Assembly (NCBI GenBank): GCA_049999725.1
Contig: JBNGIS010020558.1
Location: forward strand, 31,902-55,069
DNA length: 23,168 nt
Reading direction: 5' to 3'
Origin: Haplomitrium mnioides
Lineage: Eukaryota > Marchantiophyta > Haplomitriopsida > Calobryales
In this document: positions 1 to 9,560 of the stretch, piece by piece
Numbering within the stretch: the first letter of the stretch is position 1
Layout of the letters: each line of letters starts with the position of its first letter
Program-made: the position numbers and the translations under genes
Notes under the pieces: generated by a model
Seen by the model: only the letters and a program-made list of their open reading frames with translations
Told to the model about the DNA's origin: nothing
The model's database searches: none

Positions 1-55
<55 letters not shown>
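1..55. repeat. (TA)n microsatellite
   Basis: Uninterrupted TA dinucleotide repeat, about 27 units, at the window edge. It lies next to the gypsy-1 LTR sequence. The second LTR copy near 5510-5560 has ordinary sequence at the matching place, so the repeat probably expanded inside this LTR copy, or the LTR is broken here. Its true length is unknown because the window starts inside it. Confidence 0.97.
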
Positions 56-60
<5 letters not shown>

Positions 61-61
61 A

Positions 62-84
62 CATCGAAAGACAACCTTTCGATG
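62..84. other. Perfect 9-bp stem hairpin in gypsy-1 LTR
   Basis: CATCGAAAG and CTTTCGATG form a perfect inverted repeat around a 5-base loop (ACAAC). It lies 13-35 bases downstream of the minus-strand TATA box, so it probably overlaps or closely follows the transcript 5' end (R region). The copy at 5567-5589 keeps the hairpin with one arm substitution and one loop substitution. Confidence 0.7.
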
Positions 85-96
85 AGAGTACATGGC

Positions 97-104
97 CTTT
101 TATA
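97..104 (-). promoter_or_regulatory. TATA box of gypsy-1 LTR promoter
   Basis: The minus strand reads TATAAAAG within AGTATAAAAGGCC, a strong plant-type TATA element. It lies about 200 bases inside the LTR from its inferred start, as expected for a U3/R promoter. In the second LTR copy the matching site (5602-5609) reads TATATAAG. The start site would be some 25-35 bases further left. Confidence 0.7.
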
Positions 105-266
105 CTAAAGCACAAAAAGACGGAAAACTCAAAATGTCTAAAACTAGAAATCTACATGGAATAGTGTGACAAATGTCGTGCGCATACACATCGCTTACAC
201 AACTACATCATCCACACAAATTTCATGATATCTATAGAAATACAAAAGAGAATAACAAACAATTGA

Positions 267-293
267 GTCTCATGCACATACAATGCATGAGAC
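267..293. other. Perfect 10-bp stem hairpin near LTR start
   Basis: GTCTCATGCA and TGCATGAGAC form a perfect 10-bp inverted repeat with a 7-base loop. It sits within ~35 bases of the inferred outer end of the gypsy-1 3' LTR (U3). Its function is unknown; it could be a transcription-factor palindrome or a structural element. The second LTR copy is truncated before this point, so conservation cannot be judged here. Confidence 0.7.
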
Positions 294-300
294 CTCACAA

Positions 301-312
301 TCGCCCCCCTAG
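301..312 (-). other. Polypurine tract of gypsy-1
   Basis: The minus strand reads CTAGGGGGGCGA immediately before TTGTGAGG. A run of six G after CTA, directly ahead of a TG-starting LTR, is typical of Ty3/gypsy polypurine tracts that prime plus-strand DNA synthesis. It fixes the left internal boundary of the element and supports the minus-strand orientation given by gag and integrase. Confidence 0.65.
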
Positions 313-447
313 CTGGTGGTCAAGTCCCCTAACACTAGCTAGCCATCTATCTCCTAGAAATTTGATATACACCTATTGATGCAAATACCAGAAGGTCGGA
401 ATGGAGCCCCATTTTCCACCTCTTATAATCTATACCAACCCTAGAGC

Positions 448-684
448 TCAATGGAAACTAGTTGTTCTATGAACATTGAAGGAAAAACCATGACTCAATG
501 GAGGCGTCAAACATGACATACGCCATCCTTTAAAAGAATTGTCACAAACCAACATAGTAGCTGCTCCCTTAGGAGAACCACATAACATACACTGCAAACC
601 TAAAAGAACTCGTGCCAAACTGGGGTCCATAGTGCCATGGATGTTCGGAAGGTGACAAGGTGCACAATTGCACACATGATCTTT
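448..684 (-). pseudogene. PHD-like zinc finger tail of gypsy-1 integrase
   Basis: This continues the integrase reading frame after one in-frame TGA (685-687). The peptide holds NCAPCHLPN, then a PHD-finger-like pattern: CMLC, about 11 residues, C, and finally WRMSC followed by LTPPL. In the ~75-residue stretch starting at 675, residues 29, 32, 44 and 55 are Cys. Positions 47 (Ser) and 52 (Arg) stand where a fourth Cys and the His would be in the C4HC3 pattern. PHD fingers bind histone H3 tails, so a targeting role comparable to gypsy chromodomains is an inference. The two missing ligands suggest the finger is decayed. The end of the frame is uncertain. Confidence 0.6.
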
Positions 685-1515
685 TCAAACCATGCCATCA
701 TGTCTCTCCATATGCAAAACTCCCAAAGGCAGCACCTCACATACACGCAAAATCTGGCACTCACCAATAACTTCAAGTGTTGTGGGTGTTGTCTGTTGCA
801 AATATAGATAGTCACAAGGATGAGACCTCTGAATTCTAGTGCAATATCCACCTCCACATATGATAGCATATCGGAGAGTATCACAATGTTGAGCAATGGC
901 AAGGTTGTCAAACGTCATGAGCATAACTCTCTCAAATACACGGGCTCTCTCTAAACATACCTACACCCAAACATATGGATCATCGAGGTCCACAACCATA
1001 GTGACATCCCATCGAATAGAAGAGGGTAAATCAAGGTCCCTCTCATATAATGGAAAGTAAAGTGAAAAAGATACCAACGATGCTTGCCTACTAAACCTAC
1101 AACCCATAGCAAGCCACTATAATTGGAGATCCCAATCCTCATGGTGACCAACTTCCAAGCCATAATTGCGTAGTTCTCTCTCCACCATTTGAACCACTTG
1201 CTCAACCAATCCATCTACTCCATGACGATCTCTAGACATAGTACGGTGATCAATGAGAGCTTGCTCATACAAAACTTCAAACTCACCTTGAAATTCTGTA
1301 CCTTGATCTATCAATATTTCAGCAGGTGCTCCAAAATGACTAAGAACTTGATCCAAGAAAGTCACAGCCACTTCTCTGCTGGTCTTGTCTAACAAGGCTA
1401 CCAACTAAATCCACTTGCGGAAATGCTCCACCATCACCAACACGTACCTATTGTGTTGATGGGTCAAAGGCAAGGGACTTGCAAAATCCAAACTCCAATG
1501 ATATCCCAAACCCAT
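685..1515 (-). pseudogene. Ty3/gypsy integrase relic (gypsy-1)
   Basis: Minus-strand reading gives the integrase core in order: WSLDF (first catalytic Asp, ~1490), YVLVMVEHF, LVALLDKTSRE, then FGAPAEILIDQGTEF with the second Asp, and SRDRHGVDGLVEQ at the site normally carrying the catalytic Glu context. QASLVSFSLYFPLYERD and NLAIAQHCDTLRYA mark the C-terminal part. The frame is broken by several stops: a TAG between the EHF and LVALL motifs, one after DWDLQL (1117), one near 955, and the TGA at 685. Integrase inserts the cDNA into the host genome; this copy is dead. It lies just downstream (in element sense) of gag, with no RT between them. Confidence 0.8.
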
Positions 1516-1559
1516 GATAGGTAGTAGCTACAACTAAGTTCCACACATAAATCCCATGT

Positions 1560-3138
1560 CAGTTAATCCTCCATCAGCTTTATATAAAGTGAATGATTCA
1601 GCTTAAGAGTTGGACCTCGCGTGTGCTATAGTCATGGCAACTAATTGCTGCTCCAATTATGCAATCCTAACATCTTTCAGATCCACACTAGCGGCTGGAG
1701 CACCTACCCTAGCTCTTTTAGTTGGTGATGTCTTTTGACTACGACCACTTTGCCCGCCTTTGCCTTGCTCACCTGTGCAAGCTCCTCCTTGTCGCAACTT
1801 TGGGTGAAGCAAGAAACATCTATCCATGGTATGACCCATGACTCCACCATAGTGCTCATATTGTTGCTAGCCAACTGTACTTGCATCTCCAAAACTCGCT
1901 GCTCGTGGGTTCTTTGCTTATTGACATAGCTTCTGCAAACGATCTCCACCACAAGTCCAACAACCTGACTGCTAACCTGCATAAGATGGCAATGTCTTAT
2001 GTCTTCTTGTTTGTCCCCTAGTCTTTTGGTCTTTCCGTGGCGCAAATTGTGATGCAGATGTGGTTGGATATACATATTTTGGCAGTTCCTTCTGAAAACC
2101 AGTCGTGACTACTCTCTCATTCACCAAGTTGAGCTCAATATGCTCTAATAGTGTGAACACAATAGCAAGTGTGGGATTAAAATCCTTGAGAAAGGTGGCA
2201 TCTCTCACTCTCCTTCTCAAATCCCTATCAAGGATAGAATACCAAAGCTAAACAACTTGAGCCTCTCTCACCTTCTTCGTGACATTGATGAGCCTTCTCA
2301 TTCTTGTGTAGGTTTCTCTCAAGCTCTCCTCAGTCTTGTGCTAGAACTCTTGAAGACTCTTTAGCTTATCAGTCCTCACACCCGGGTTATTCTATCTCAA
2401 AAGCTCAAAAACCCAACCAAAGGGTTAAACAATGGAATCCCTCCACTCTCTACTGCAATGATAGGAACAAGTGTAATGAAAACTGTTTATGCCTCTAAAG
2501 CACCAATGTTGTGGCTAGTGCTACTAGAGGATGTTGCATGGGTCGCAGAGTAATGGGCACTGGCCCTTCCACCATAGGTAATAGAGACATAATTGGGTGA
2601 CCAATATTGTCTCCACTCCTCAATCTCAATCAAATGAGCATGCAAAAATTCATGGTAGTCATCCATAGGCAGCCCTTCCAAGTGCTGAAACAAGCCTTTC
2701 TATGCCATGAAAGATGTAAAAAGAGAATAATTCCGCAATGTTTGCAGATCACACCAAGTATCAAACTTCTGGATTAAATCATCTGGATCAATGGTGCCTA
2801 CTGCACCAACGAATATCCTTGGCCCTTTTGTAGCCCCATACATCCCATCCATATCCCAAGACAATGGGGAATGTACCTGAGTGCTAGAAAGAGTTTCCTC
2901 CTCTTCGTCCGATGTATGGTCACTTACTAGCTATTGAGTCGCTCCTACTATAGGTCAAAATTGGATGCCACTATGAGTGATTCTGTATCGCAGCCTTCCA
3001 CTCCTTGGCTCTATGTTGACTTTTGCTCAATTCACTCACAGTTCACAAGCTATGCTATTGCCACTCAACCACTTTCCCACAAGTCGGCTGAAATGCAAAA
3101 AACTTAGCACAAGTAACCCTTCTTTCTCCTTTTGACAT
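1560..3138 (-). pseudogene. Ty3/gypsy gag relic (gypsy-1)
   Basis: The likely start is ATG at 3136-3138 (MSKGERRVTCAKFF), followed by ELSKSQHRAKEWKAA. Capsid-type motifs follow: IDPDDLIQKFDTWCD (~2760), HLEGLPMDDYHEFLH, then ESLRETYTRMRRLI and DLRRRVRDATFLKDF (~2200), the retrotransposon-gag signature. A zinc knuckle CWTCGGD...LC near 1955 has Arg where the His should be. The tail has basic and Pro/Ala-rich sequence and ends near VAMTIAHARSNS. Stops and at least one or two frameshifts interrupt it. Gag forms the particle shell and binds element RNA. Normally protease, RT and RNase H follow; here integrase follows within ~100 bases. Confidence 0.7.
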
Positions 3139-5552
3139 GGTACACTTTGCTTGCCAATCCAAGTTGATTGGTCTTCTTGTCAACCTAGGAACAAAATTGA
3201 CAACAAATCAAAACAAAATATGGTCGCTCTTCTTCTGAGCATTGCATACCGATCTTTGAGTTTCTACAAACAAGTGTTCAAACTTTCTTGCTCTGTTTCA
3301 ACAAATGTCTGGGCTTGGAGATAGCTTGCACCATAAGAGCATGCTGGTGGGCTTCTACCACGCTTGCACCACTCAACGGAGGGTCTACTTCAGCCTCTCT
3401 TTGAGTTTAGAATTTTTTTAAAGTTTTATTTTCTTCAAAATTTCTATTTTATTTTTATTGGTGTTCAATTACCTTTGCTTTGTGTTGGAAATAGACTTTT
3501 GGCAACATGTGTCTTCTAAACCTTTCACCTACAAGAAGAGTATGTGCTCTTTTGGCTCNNNNNNNNNNCTTGAACAAAGCGAGTTCTTGGAAAAGACTCT
3601 ACTCTGTTCAGATTTGTCTCCTCATGGACACACATAGAACCATACTTCTTGATGCTCAATCGGAAATGAGCTTCCTAAAATATCAACCCTGGAGCTTGCT
3701 ACTCTTCTGTAGCAAGAATCAGAGATACGGAGTCCCCTACTTTGTTCATGCTCTTATGAAAAATCCCTTCTCAGCAAAAATCTTCAAGACTTGTTTCTTT
3801 TATCTTCTACAACAAAGATTCGCTACTCCAAAAATCCTAGAAAGAAAAAGCCTTAATGCTCGATGGTGGATCTACAAGAGCTTCTATTTTACAGCATTTC
3901 ACATCCATAAAATTGAAGAACAGCCTCCATTGATAAAAACTCTGCACAAAATCTTGTAATATAGGACTTTGACTTTCTGGAGCTGAAATCAATACAGCTG
4001 CATCAGGAGAAATCCTTGAAATCTGCAATCGATGTTCTACAAAAACCAAAGTACCAAATCCTTAACAATCTTCTTGATAAAGTGCCCTCTTGCATAATCT
4101 TGATTTGCATGTTTTGCCTCTTTGACAAATTTCTCTTCAACTATCCAGCCCACAACTCTGAAGTGGATTAGAGTGTTTTCTTTCAACCAAAGATCTTCCC
4201 TTCCACACAATTTCTGCTCAAGAAAGAAATCAGCGATTGCTATTTGGTTGATTTGGCATCATTGTTGCTTTGTTATATAGGAAATCAAAGTAGCCTTGAA
4301 TCTCTTTCTTGAAGGTTTTCTTATCAGCCCTTGCTCGACTACTCCCGGATGCTGCTCAACAAAGAGACTCCCAAAAATGTCAACTTAACCTGGCATCAAC
4401 AAAAAGCACTATGATGACTTTGTATTTTCCCCACAAAATCATATTCTTCAAAAGTACTCGCAGCTGTGAGGACGAATTTTCAGCTACTCGTTCAAACTCT
4501 TCAGTCTCTTCAATGATTTATTGCTTAATTTGAATATGATTGTTAGCTCAACATGCACGATCTGCAACTTGCTGGACAAAATCTTTGAATTGATAAGAAA
4601 CTTACCCTCAATGTAATCCTACTCAACATAATCTAGGTAGTACAATTGTTTGATAATTTCCAAGGCTTCTGCTTGATGCTAGCACCTCAGCAAAATTGCC
4701 TTCTTTTGACGAACTCCAACTCACGAAGAAACCTGCTCACCAAAGTCTACTCGACAATTCTTGTTTGCATCAACAAAAAAGATGACGTTTTGCTTGACAA
4801 AAACTTTGCTGGACAATTTCTTGTTCAAGCAAACTCCTCCCCTACAAAGCCCAACTTGACAATTTTCCTCTCAATTGCTGCTCGATAAAAACCTCTAAAA
4901 AATCCCTAAGAAGAATGCCTTGTGATTTAGTTCTGTAATAAAGTTGAAGCAGCCAAAGATCTGCAAAGACCTTGCTTGACAAAGAAACATTTTCACTGCT
5001 CGAGCAAGAAAACTCACAATTTCTTCCTTCTCTCGATGTAGAAATACGAGTATGAAAACCTCCTTGAAAACGCTGCTCAAGGAACTCTTTTTTTTGAAAT
5101 CCCTAACTCTTCATTGTTGTTGTTTTTGATTTGTGTTGCTCCCAATCTCTTTGATGAATCTCATAAACAGATTTGAGTTTTCTCCACGTTGAATAGAGTA
5201 ACCAAAAAACCAACTAGAAATGTTATTGTAGTTTTTTCTTCACACATCAAGAATATGCATGACTTCTTCTCAAATTAGCAACAGAGATCATATCCGAAAA
5301 GAACTTTGCAATCTCTAGAGGTCCAAGATACCATAGGCACACTCAAATCTTCTGATCAAATTTCTCACTCAAGCAATCCAAGACACCATGGATGCTTGAC
5401 AGAGAAATATGAAATCTTTTGATGTACTTTTCTCGAGTGATACCTTTTTGGGTAATTCCAAATGTTGATCTTCCAATATCATAACCAGTGCACCTTTGCT
5501 TACATGAAATCCACACTTCTCCAAGAGATGCAATACCTCATTTCTCCTCTAG
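3139..5552. other. Noncoding gypsy-1 leader / LTR interior, no gene
   Basis: No convincing gene on either strand. It lies between the gag start and the recognisable second LTR copy, so it should hold the untranslated leader, the primer-binding site and the R/U5 part of the 5' LTR. I could not identify a clear primer-binding site, so the inner LTR boundary is unknown. If the whole stretch were R/U5 the LTR would exceed 2 kb. A degenerate motif resembling TGCTNGACAA recurs at ~4320-5080. ORFs here have low-complexity, unrecognisable products. Confidence 0.45.
3559..3568. other. Run of 10 N (assembly gap)
   Basis: Ten unknown bases. A run of exactly ten N is often a placeholder for a scaffolding gap of unknown size, so distances across it, including the apparent size of gypsy-1, may be wrong. 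Confidence 0.99.
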
Positions 5553-5676
5553 GTTCACAAATCCGACATCGAAAGATAACCTTTTGATGAGAGTACATGG
5601 CCTTATATACAAAAGCATAAAAGAATGGAAAACTCAAAATGTTTAAAAATAGAAATCTACATGGAATGGTGTGACA
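5553..5676 (-). repeat. Partial second LTR copy of gypsy-1
   Basis: Direct repeat of 56-171: the hairpin (5567-5589), GAGAGTACATGGCC, a TATA motif on the minus strand (TATATAAG, 5602-5609), AAAACTCAAAATGT and ATCTACATGGAAT all recur in order with scattered substitutions and small indels. Homology stops after GTGTGACA. The outer ~125 bp present at 172-299 is absent and is replaced by T-rich sequence. This is the expected 5' LTR position for the minus-strand gypsy-1 element, so its outer end is deleted or replaced. Confidence 0.75.
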
Positions 5677-5810
5677 TTATGTTTAAATTTTTTTTTTCAA
5701 AACAAATTCAAGAATGTGAAATTGATGATTTTCAATGCTCAATGTCAAAAAATTGGTATTTGAGATTGTCAAATAAAACATGAACTTATAGTTGTCTCTC
5801 ATTTAAAATA

Positions 5811-6068
5811 GTGATTGTTTATCTCACTTCAGTGCTACAAAATACCAATGTAGTACTTTGCTTGGTAGATAAGAATGACATCATACCTTTGAGAGTGTTC
5901 AAGAATATACCCATATTGTTTGTTTGTGAGAAGTGTGCAATACACTACTTGGTGATTATCACTGTACAAAAAAACCAATACCCTCTTCTCTTTAGATGCC
6001 TTTGGTTAAAAAAAGATCCAAAAACAAATGGATTTTGCAAAGAGCACTCTAACTATAGGTCTTCTTAA
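5811..6068 (+). pseudogene. Protease-region relic of gypsy-2
   Basis: Short open stretch whose end reads QYPLLFRCLWLKKDPK. This resembles the flap and C-terminal pattern (LLLGRPWL) of Ty3/gypsy aspartic proteases. The catalytic DSG-type motif is not visible. The position, upstream of RT motifs on the same strand, fits protease-RT-RNase H-integrase order. The ATG at 5811 is not meaningful as a start. A chance ORF cannot be excluded for the first half. Confidence 0.4.
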
Positions 6069-6339
6069 AATATAGTTATTTGTTCTATTTATACACAACT
6101 TCTAGTTCCTTCCTCTCAAGCTTTGTACCAACATTTTACAAAATTGGAGTTGGTGGACACCACCAATTGACACTTGCTGTCAATTGCAATTGATGATGAA
6201 GATGATTTTTTTTGATTCCTTGTTTTTGCCTTGTTGATTATTGAGGTCTAGTTTCAAAACCTGACCATCATACCAAGGGAATATAAGAGCTTCAAAGTGT
6301 ATTTAGGCATCCATATCAAGAACAAACAAGCTTTCTTAG

Positions 6340-7148
6340 AGCCAACTATAAATACATTGATGTTTTTTCTTGTATGTATGATGAGATGATAGTAATTCCA
6401 ACATCAATTTATCCATACTAGACCAAACTCTGCCCATAAGCTAGAGCTATTTAGAAGTGTTCTTATCATCTTAATTATAAATACATAGATCTAGTCCAAA
6501 TTGATACAACAAAATAATTCCATACTAGAATCATTTCATATACAAGACTAATAGATTAGATATCCCTCATTGTAGTAGTTCCCAAATCAAATGGATCATT
6601 TCAGCTCTATGGAGACTTTAATGGTCTAAATGCTCATACAATCTAGGAACACTTTCCCATTTTGTTCATTGATACCATTTTAGACAATGGTGCTAACCAT
6701 GACTACTACAACTTTCTAGATGGTTTTTTTTTTTTTGCTATAACCAAATTGAGATCCATCTATATTCTAGGTACTTCACCATATTTACAATGCTTTGGAG
6801 ATGCTACTCATAGAGCAAGTTAATATACACAATGTGTATAGTGTTTTTCAAAGAATTATGATCTTGGCCTTTGAATCTCTTCTTCAAGAGCCTACAAAAT
6901 ATGTTAAAATATATCAAGCTGACTTAAACAATATACAGCAAGTCCAAAGAGCACCTTGCCAAACTTTCAATATTTCTCTAAATTACAAGAAGTACAAGTT
7001 CTTAGATCGTGTGGGTGTTTTGAATGAATACATCATTTTAATACAAGGGCTTCATTTAGACCCTTCTAAGGTGAGCATCATTCTCTCTCTCCAAGCTATG
7101 CAATATGAAGTAACTATAATACTTTATGGCAAAAATTTTCTACTATAG
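6340..7148 (+). pseudogene. Reverse transcriptase relic of gypsy-2
   Basis: Plus-strand motifs in order: YIDVFSCMYDEM near 6355 (pre-RT region), VVVPKSNGSFQLYGDFNGLN near 6569 (RT motif with the first Asp context), EHFPILFIDTILD, YYNFLDGF, and after a poly-T run YNQIEIH. The 6795-7148 stretch ends with LNYKKYKFLDRVGVLNEYI and GLHLDPSKVSIILSL, matching the RT connection segment. The YxDD box is not recognisable, and stops and frameshifts are frequent. This is an old, inactive copy. Confidence 0.7.
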
Positions 7149-7249
7149 ATGATATTGCCTCAATTATGCCAAAGTTGCCTCCCTCTTGTACCAACTCTAG
7201 CATCCTTACTTTACATTGCTCCCATCTATTAGGGAACCTCTTTTCTAAT

Positions 7250-7690
7250 TATGATTGATAATTCATTCACACTCATAAAAGTTGTAGTGGTCCAAGCCCA
7301 TAATGGCAAAGAATACCTCATATATCACGCAAGTAGATAGATGACCCTTGTTGAACAAAACTACAATGTGATAGAGAGAGAAGTTGCAAGGCTGATATAT
7401 ACAATGTAAAAACTATCTCTCATTCCTTCATAATTATTACTTATCACAATTTTCTTAAACATGCAATCAACAAAACAGATTTGAGAGGTTGATTAGCTAT
7501 GTGGGTCCTTCTCCTATAGGAGTTAAACTTTATATTGCAAGTTTGACCCACTCTTAGACAAGGGAATTGTGATCTACTATCTAGAGTACCAAGAGATCTT
7601 GAACCACACTTGATTGATGATAGTTTTCTACATATATGGGCTTCACATATCTCTACCTTGTTGCAAGATGACCCATTGAACTAGCATACA
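7250..7690 (+). pseudogene. RNase H relic of gypsy-2
   Basis: Recognisable RNase H-domain motifs: GKEYLIYHASR, MTLVEQNYNVIEREVARLIY, NKTDLRG, WVLLL, and NCDLLSRVPRDLEPHLIDD near 7570-7625, which marks the RNase H/integrase junction in plant Ty3/gypsy elements. Several in-frame stops interrupt it. The domain removes the RNA strand during reverse transcription. Confidence 0.7.
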
Positions 7691-8930
7691 CTCATGCACT
7701 TGGTAGCCTATCTATAGTATAACCATCTATTACCTTTCCTCAAGGATGGAGTCCTTCCTCCTCACATCGAATTGGACCAACATTGGGTTTTAGTAAAATT
7801 AACAAGTTCATACATGTTGATGTCAGGCCTGCTCTATTGGATAGGCCAAGATGGTTTCATACATAGATGTCTCTTCTCCGACAAACCACATAGGTCTTAC
7901 ATGAATATCATATTTTTGCTTGAAGTGGCTATTTTTTGAGAAGACAACAACTTCGAAAGTTTAATGTTCATGTTATTGGTGACCTTGCCTATTTTCTAAT
8001 TCACATAGATTAAGAATGACCTGTGATGCTTTACAAAAGTTATATAAGCCTACCAAAACTATTGAAATACCGATTGTACTGAATTTAATGCTTTCACCTT
8101 TGAGAAAAGAGGACTGGATTTAATGGATCCTAATACTCAACCTTTTAGATCTCACCAAAGCCAAAAAATCTTAGCTGCCACAAATTATGCAACAAAGAAA
8201 GCTGAAATCATAGCCCTCTCAACGAATAATGCTAATTTTGTAGCCTCTTTTATGTACTTAGACATACTACCACGCTTTGGCTACTCTTTAGAGATGGTTA
8301 GGGATTGAGGTACACACTTTCTCAATGAAGTAATTTCTTACTTTAAAGCTTTCTACTCAATCATGCATAGGATGCTTGCACCATGTCACCCACATGCCAA
8401 TGGCCAAGCAAAGAGCTCAACAAAGATGTTTAAAACCATTTTTACAAAAATTGTCGTCCACTACCATACAAATTGGGGTGAACAGCCGCAAGTTGCCTTG
8501 TAAGTCTATGGATCAATGTCTAAGACTATCACTGAATTCATCCTTTTTCATTTGGCCTATGGAAAAGAAGTTGTGCTGCCAATAGATATACAAGTACCTT
8601 CTTTTTGGGTTGTTATAAACAACCACTTGGGACTAGTAGAGTCATTGCAGCACGACCTTATTACATTAGAGTAGCATCAAGAGGATCACATACATGCATT
8701 GGATTCATGATTGGCTCATCAAGTGAAAACTAAGTTGTCCCATGACCAACAAATTAAACAACCCAACTTCAATGTCAATAATTTGGTATGAGGTTTATTA
8801 GTTTTGCTCCTAAGTTTAGTACATATTGGTTTGGTCTTTTGAGAGTCATAAAAGTGCATTGACATGAACATCTCAGTCTTGCTACTTTAGAAGGTACTAT
8901 CTTTTTTGCTTTAGTGGGGAGTTTTCAAGT
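7691..8930 (+). pseudogene. Integrase relic of gypsy-2
   Basis: Plus-strand motifs: LYWIGQDGFIHRCLF (~7830, integrase N-terminal region), TNYATKKAEIIAL (~8180), GYSLEMVRD then TGA then GTHFLNEV (second catalytic Asp; 8307 region), MLAPCHPHANGQAKSSTKMF (~8370; Lys stands where the catalytic Glu is expected), FHLAYGKEVVLPIDIQVPS (~8550), and HLSLATLEGTIFFALVGSF in approximate frame near 8870. The stop in place of the residue after Asp and the Glu-to-Lys change show a long-dead copy. An HHCC finger is not clear. Confidence 0.75.
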
Positions 8931-9560
8931 GATATGAGTTTTGTTTTTTTAGTGTATGTCCATGCTCTATGTATCTCTATGGTTTGGTTTCTTCAATGAG
9001 TTCATTTCATCATAGTCCATCTTCTCTTTCCCATCTTGTGTTGTTTTCAAGCTCATAGATCTAGTGACCAGCCAACCAAAGCACTCATGTCTCACAAGAA
9101 GGATAGAAGTATGAGCTTTGCATGGGACGTTCAAGATTAAACCAACCAAAGGATCTGCTAAAGTCATCAATAAGAGACTATGAAAAACAAGAAGTAGAAA
9201 AAGAAGTTAAAGATGTGTTGCAACAACACTAAGAAGCACATGGAAATGCATGAGTGCCATCCAAAGATGACATAGTCAAATGACATCAACTTAATTCTAT
9301 TGAACTTTCAATTGATTTATTGTTTAGATTTAATTAGCATTAAATTTAGTAGATTTAGAAATAAATGCTAGTGAATATAAACTAGAAGAAAACAACATTC
9401 TATATAACCTAACATCTAATGACGCAATACAAAATGACTATTTTTAAAATTTTTGTCATTTCAACTATTTGAATAAAATGATCTACTTGACCAAAATAAC
9501 CTAAATTAGACCACATTGTCACTATTTCTTTATCTTTGTCATTGTAGTTAACATTGACAA
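8931..9560. other. AT-rich, no gene seen
   Basis: No supportable coding frame. It probably contains the 3' untranslated part of gypsy-2, but no polypurine tract or LTR could be paired with another copy in the window. Confidence 0.5.

Larger units (their letters stand above)
1..299 (-). repeat. Gypsy-1 3' LTR, partial
   Basis: In element orientation (minus strand) the LTR appears to begin at 299 with TGTGAGG, directly after a G-rich polypurine tract. It runs leftward through a TATA box and off the window. About 120 bp of it (56-171) recurs in direct orientation at ~5553-5676 with roughly 85-90% identity by eye, including the TATA region and a hairpin. The LTR start is inferred from the polypurine tract and the TG dinucleotide. 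The part from 172 to 299 is not matched in the second copy, so the full LTR length is unknown. Confidence 0.65.
5811..8930 (+). mobile_element. Gypsy-2: decayed Ty3/gypsy pol on plus strand
   Basis: Combined span of the protease, RT, RNase H and integrase relics, in the Ty3/gypsy order (integrase last). It is oriented opposite to gypsy-1 and starts within ~140 bp of the truncated gypsy-1 LTR copy. No LTRs, primer site or gag could be assigned. Decay (many stops, frameshifts, lost catalytic residues) is heavier than in gypsy-1, so it is probably older. Confidence 0.7.

Noticed and set aside
448-684. RING finger as an alternative for the integrase tail
   Set aside because: The spacing and the final WxMxC-LTPPL ending fit PHD better. 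Two missing ligands prevent a firm call.
3230-3290. A possible primer-binding site resembling TGGTATCAGAGC (minus strand CGGTATGCAATGCTCAGA)
   Set aside because: There are too many mismatches and an insertion, and no LTR end is visible beside it.
2974-5676. A 2.7-kb LTR for gypsy-1 ending at TGAGTG near 2974, with TGGCATCC as primer site
   Set aside because: The bases after it read in frame as gag N-terminus (WHPILTY), and gag-like sequence extends to ~3138, so this cannot be the LTR/primer-site junction.
9001-9170. Minus-strand ORF at 8967-9170 as a gene
   Set aside because: The product is short, no domain or homology is recognisable, and the setting is AT-rich relic DNA.
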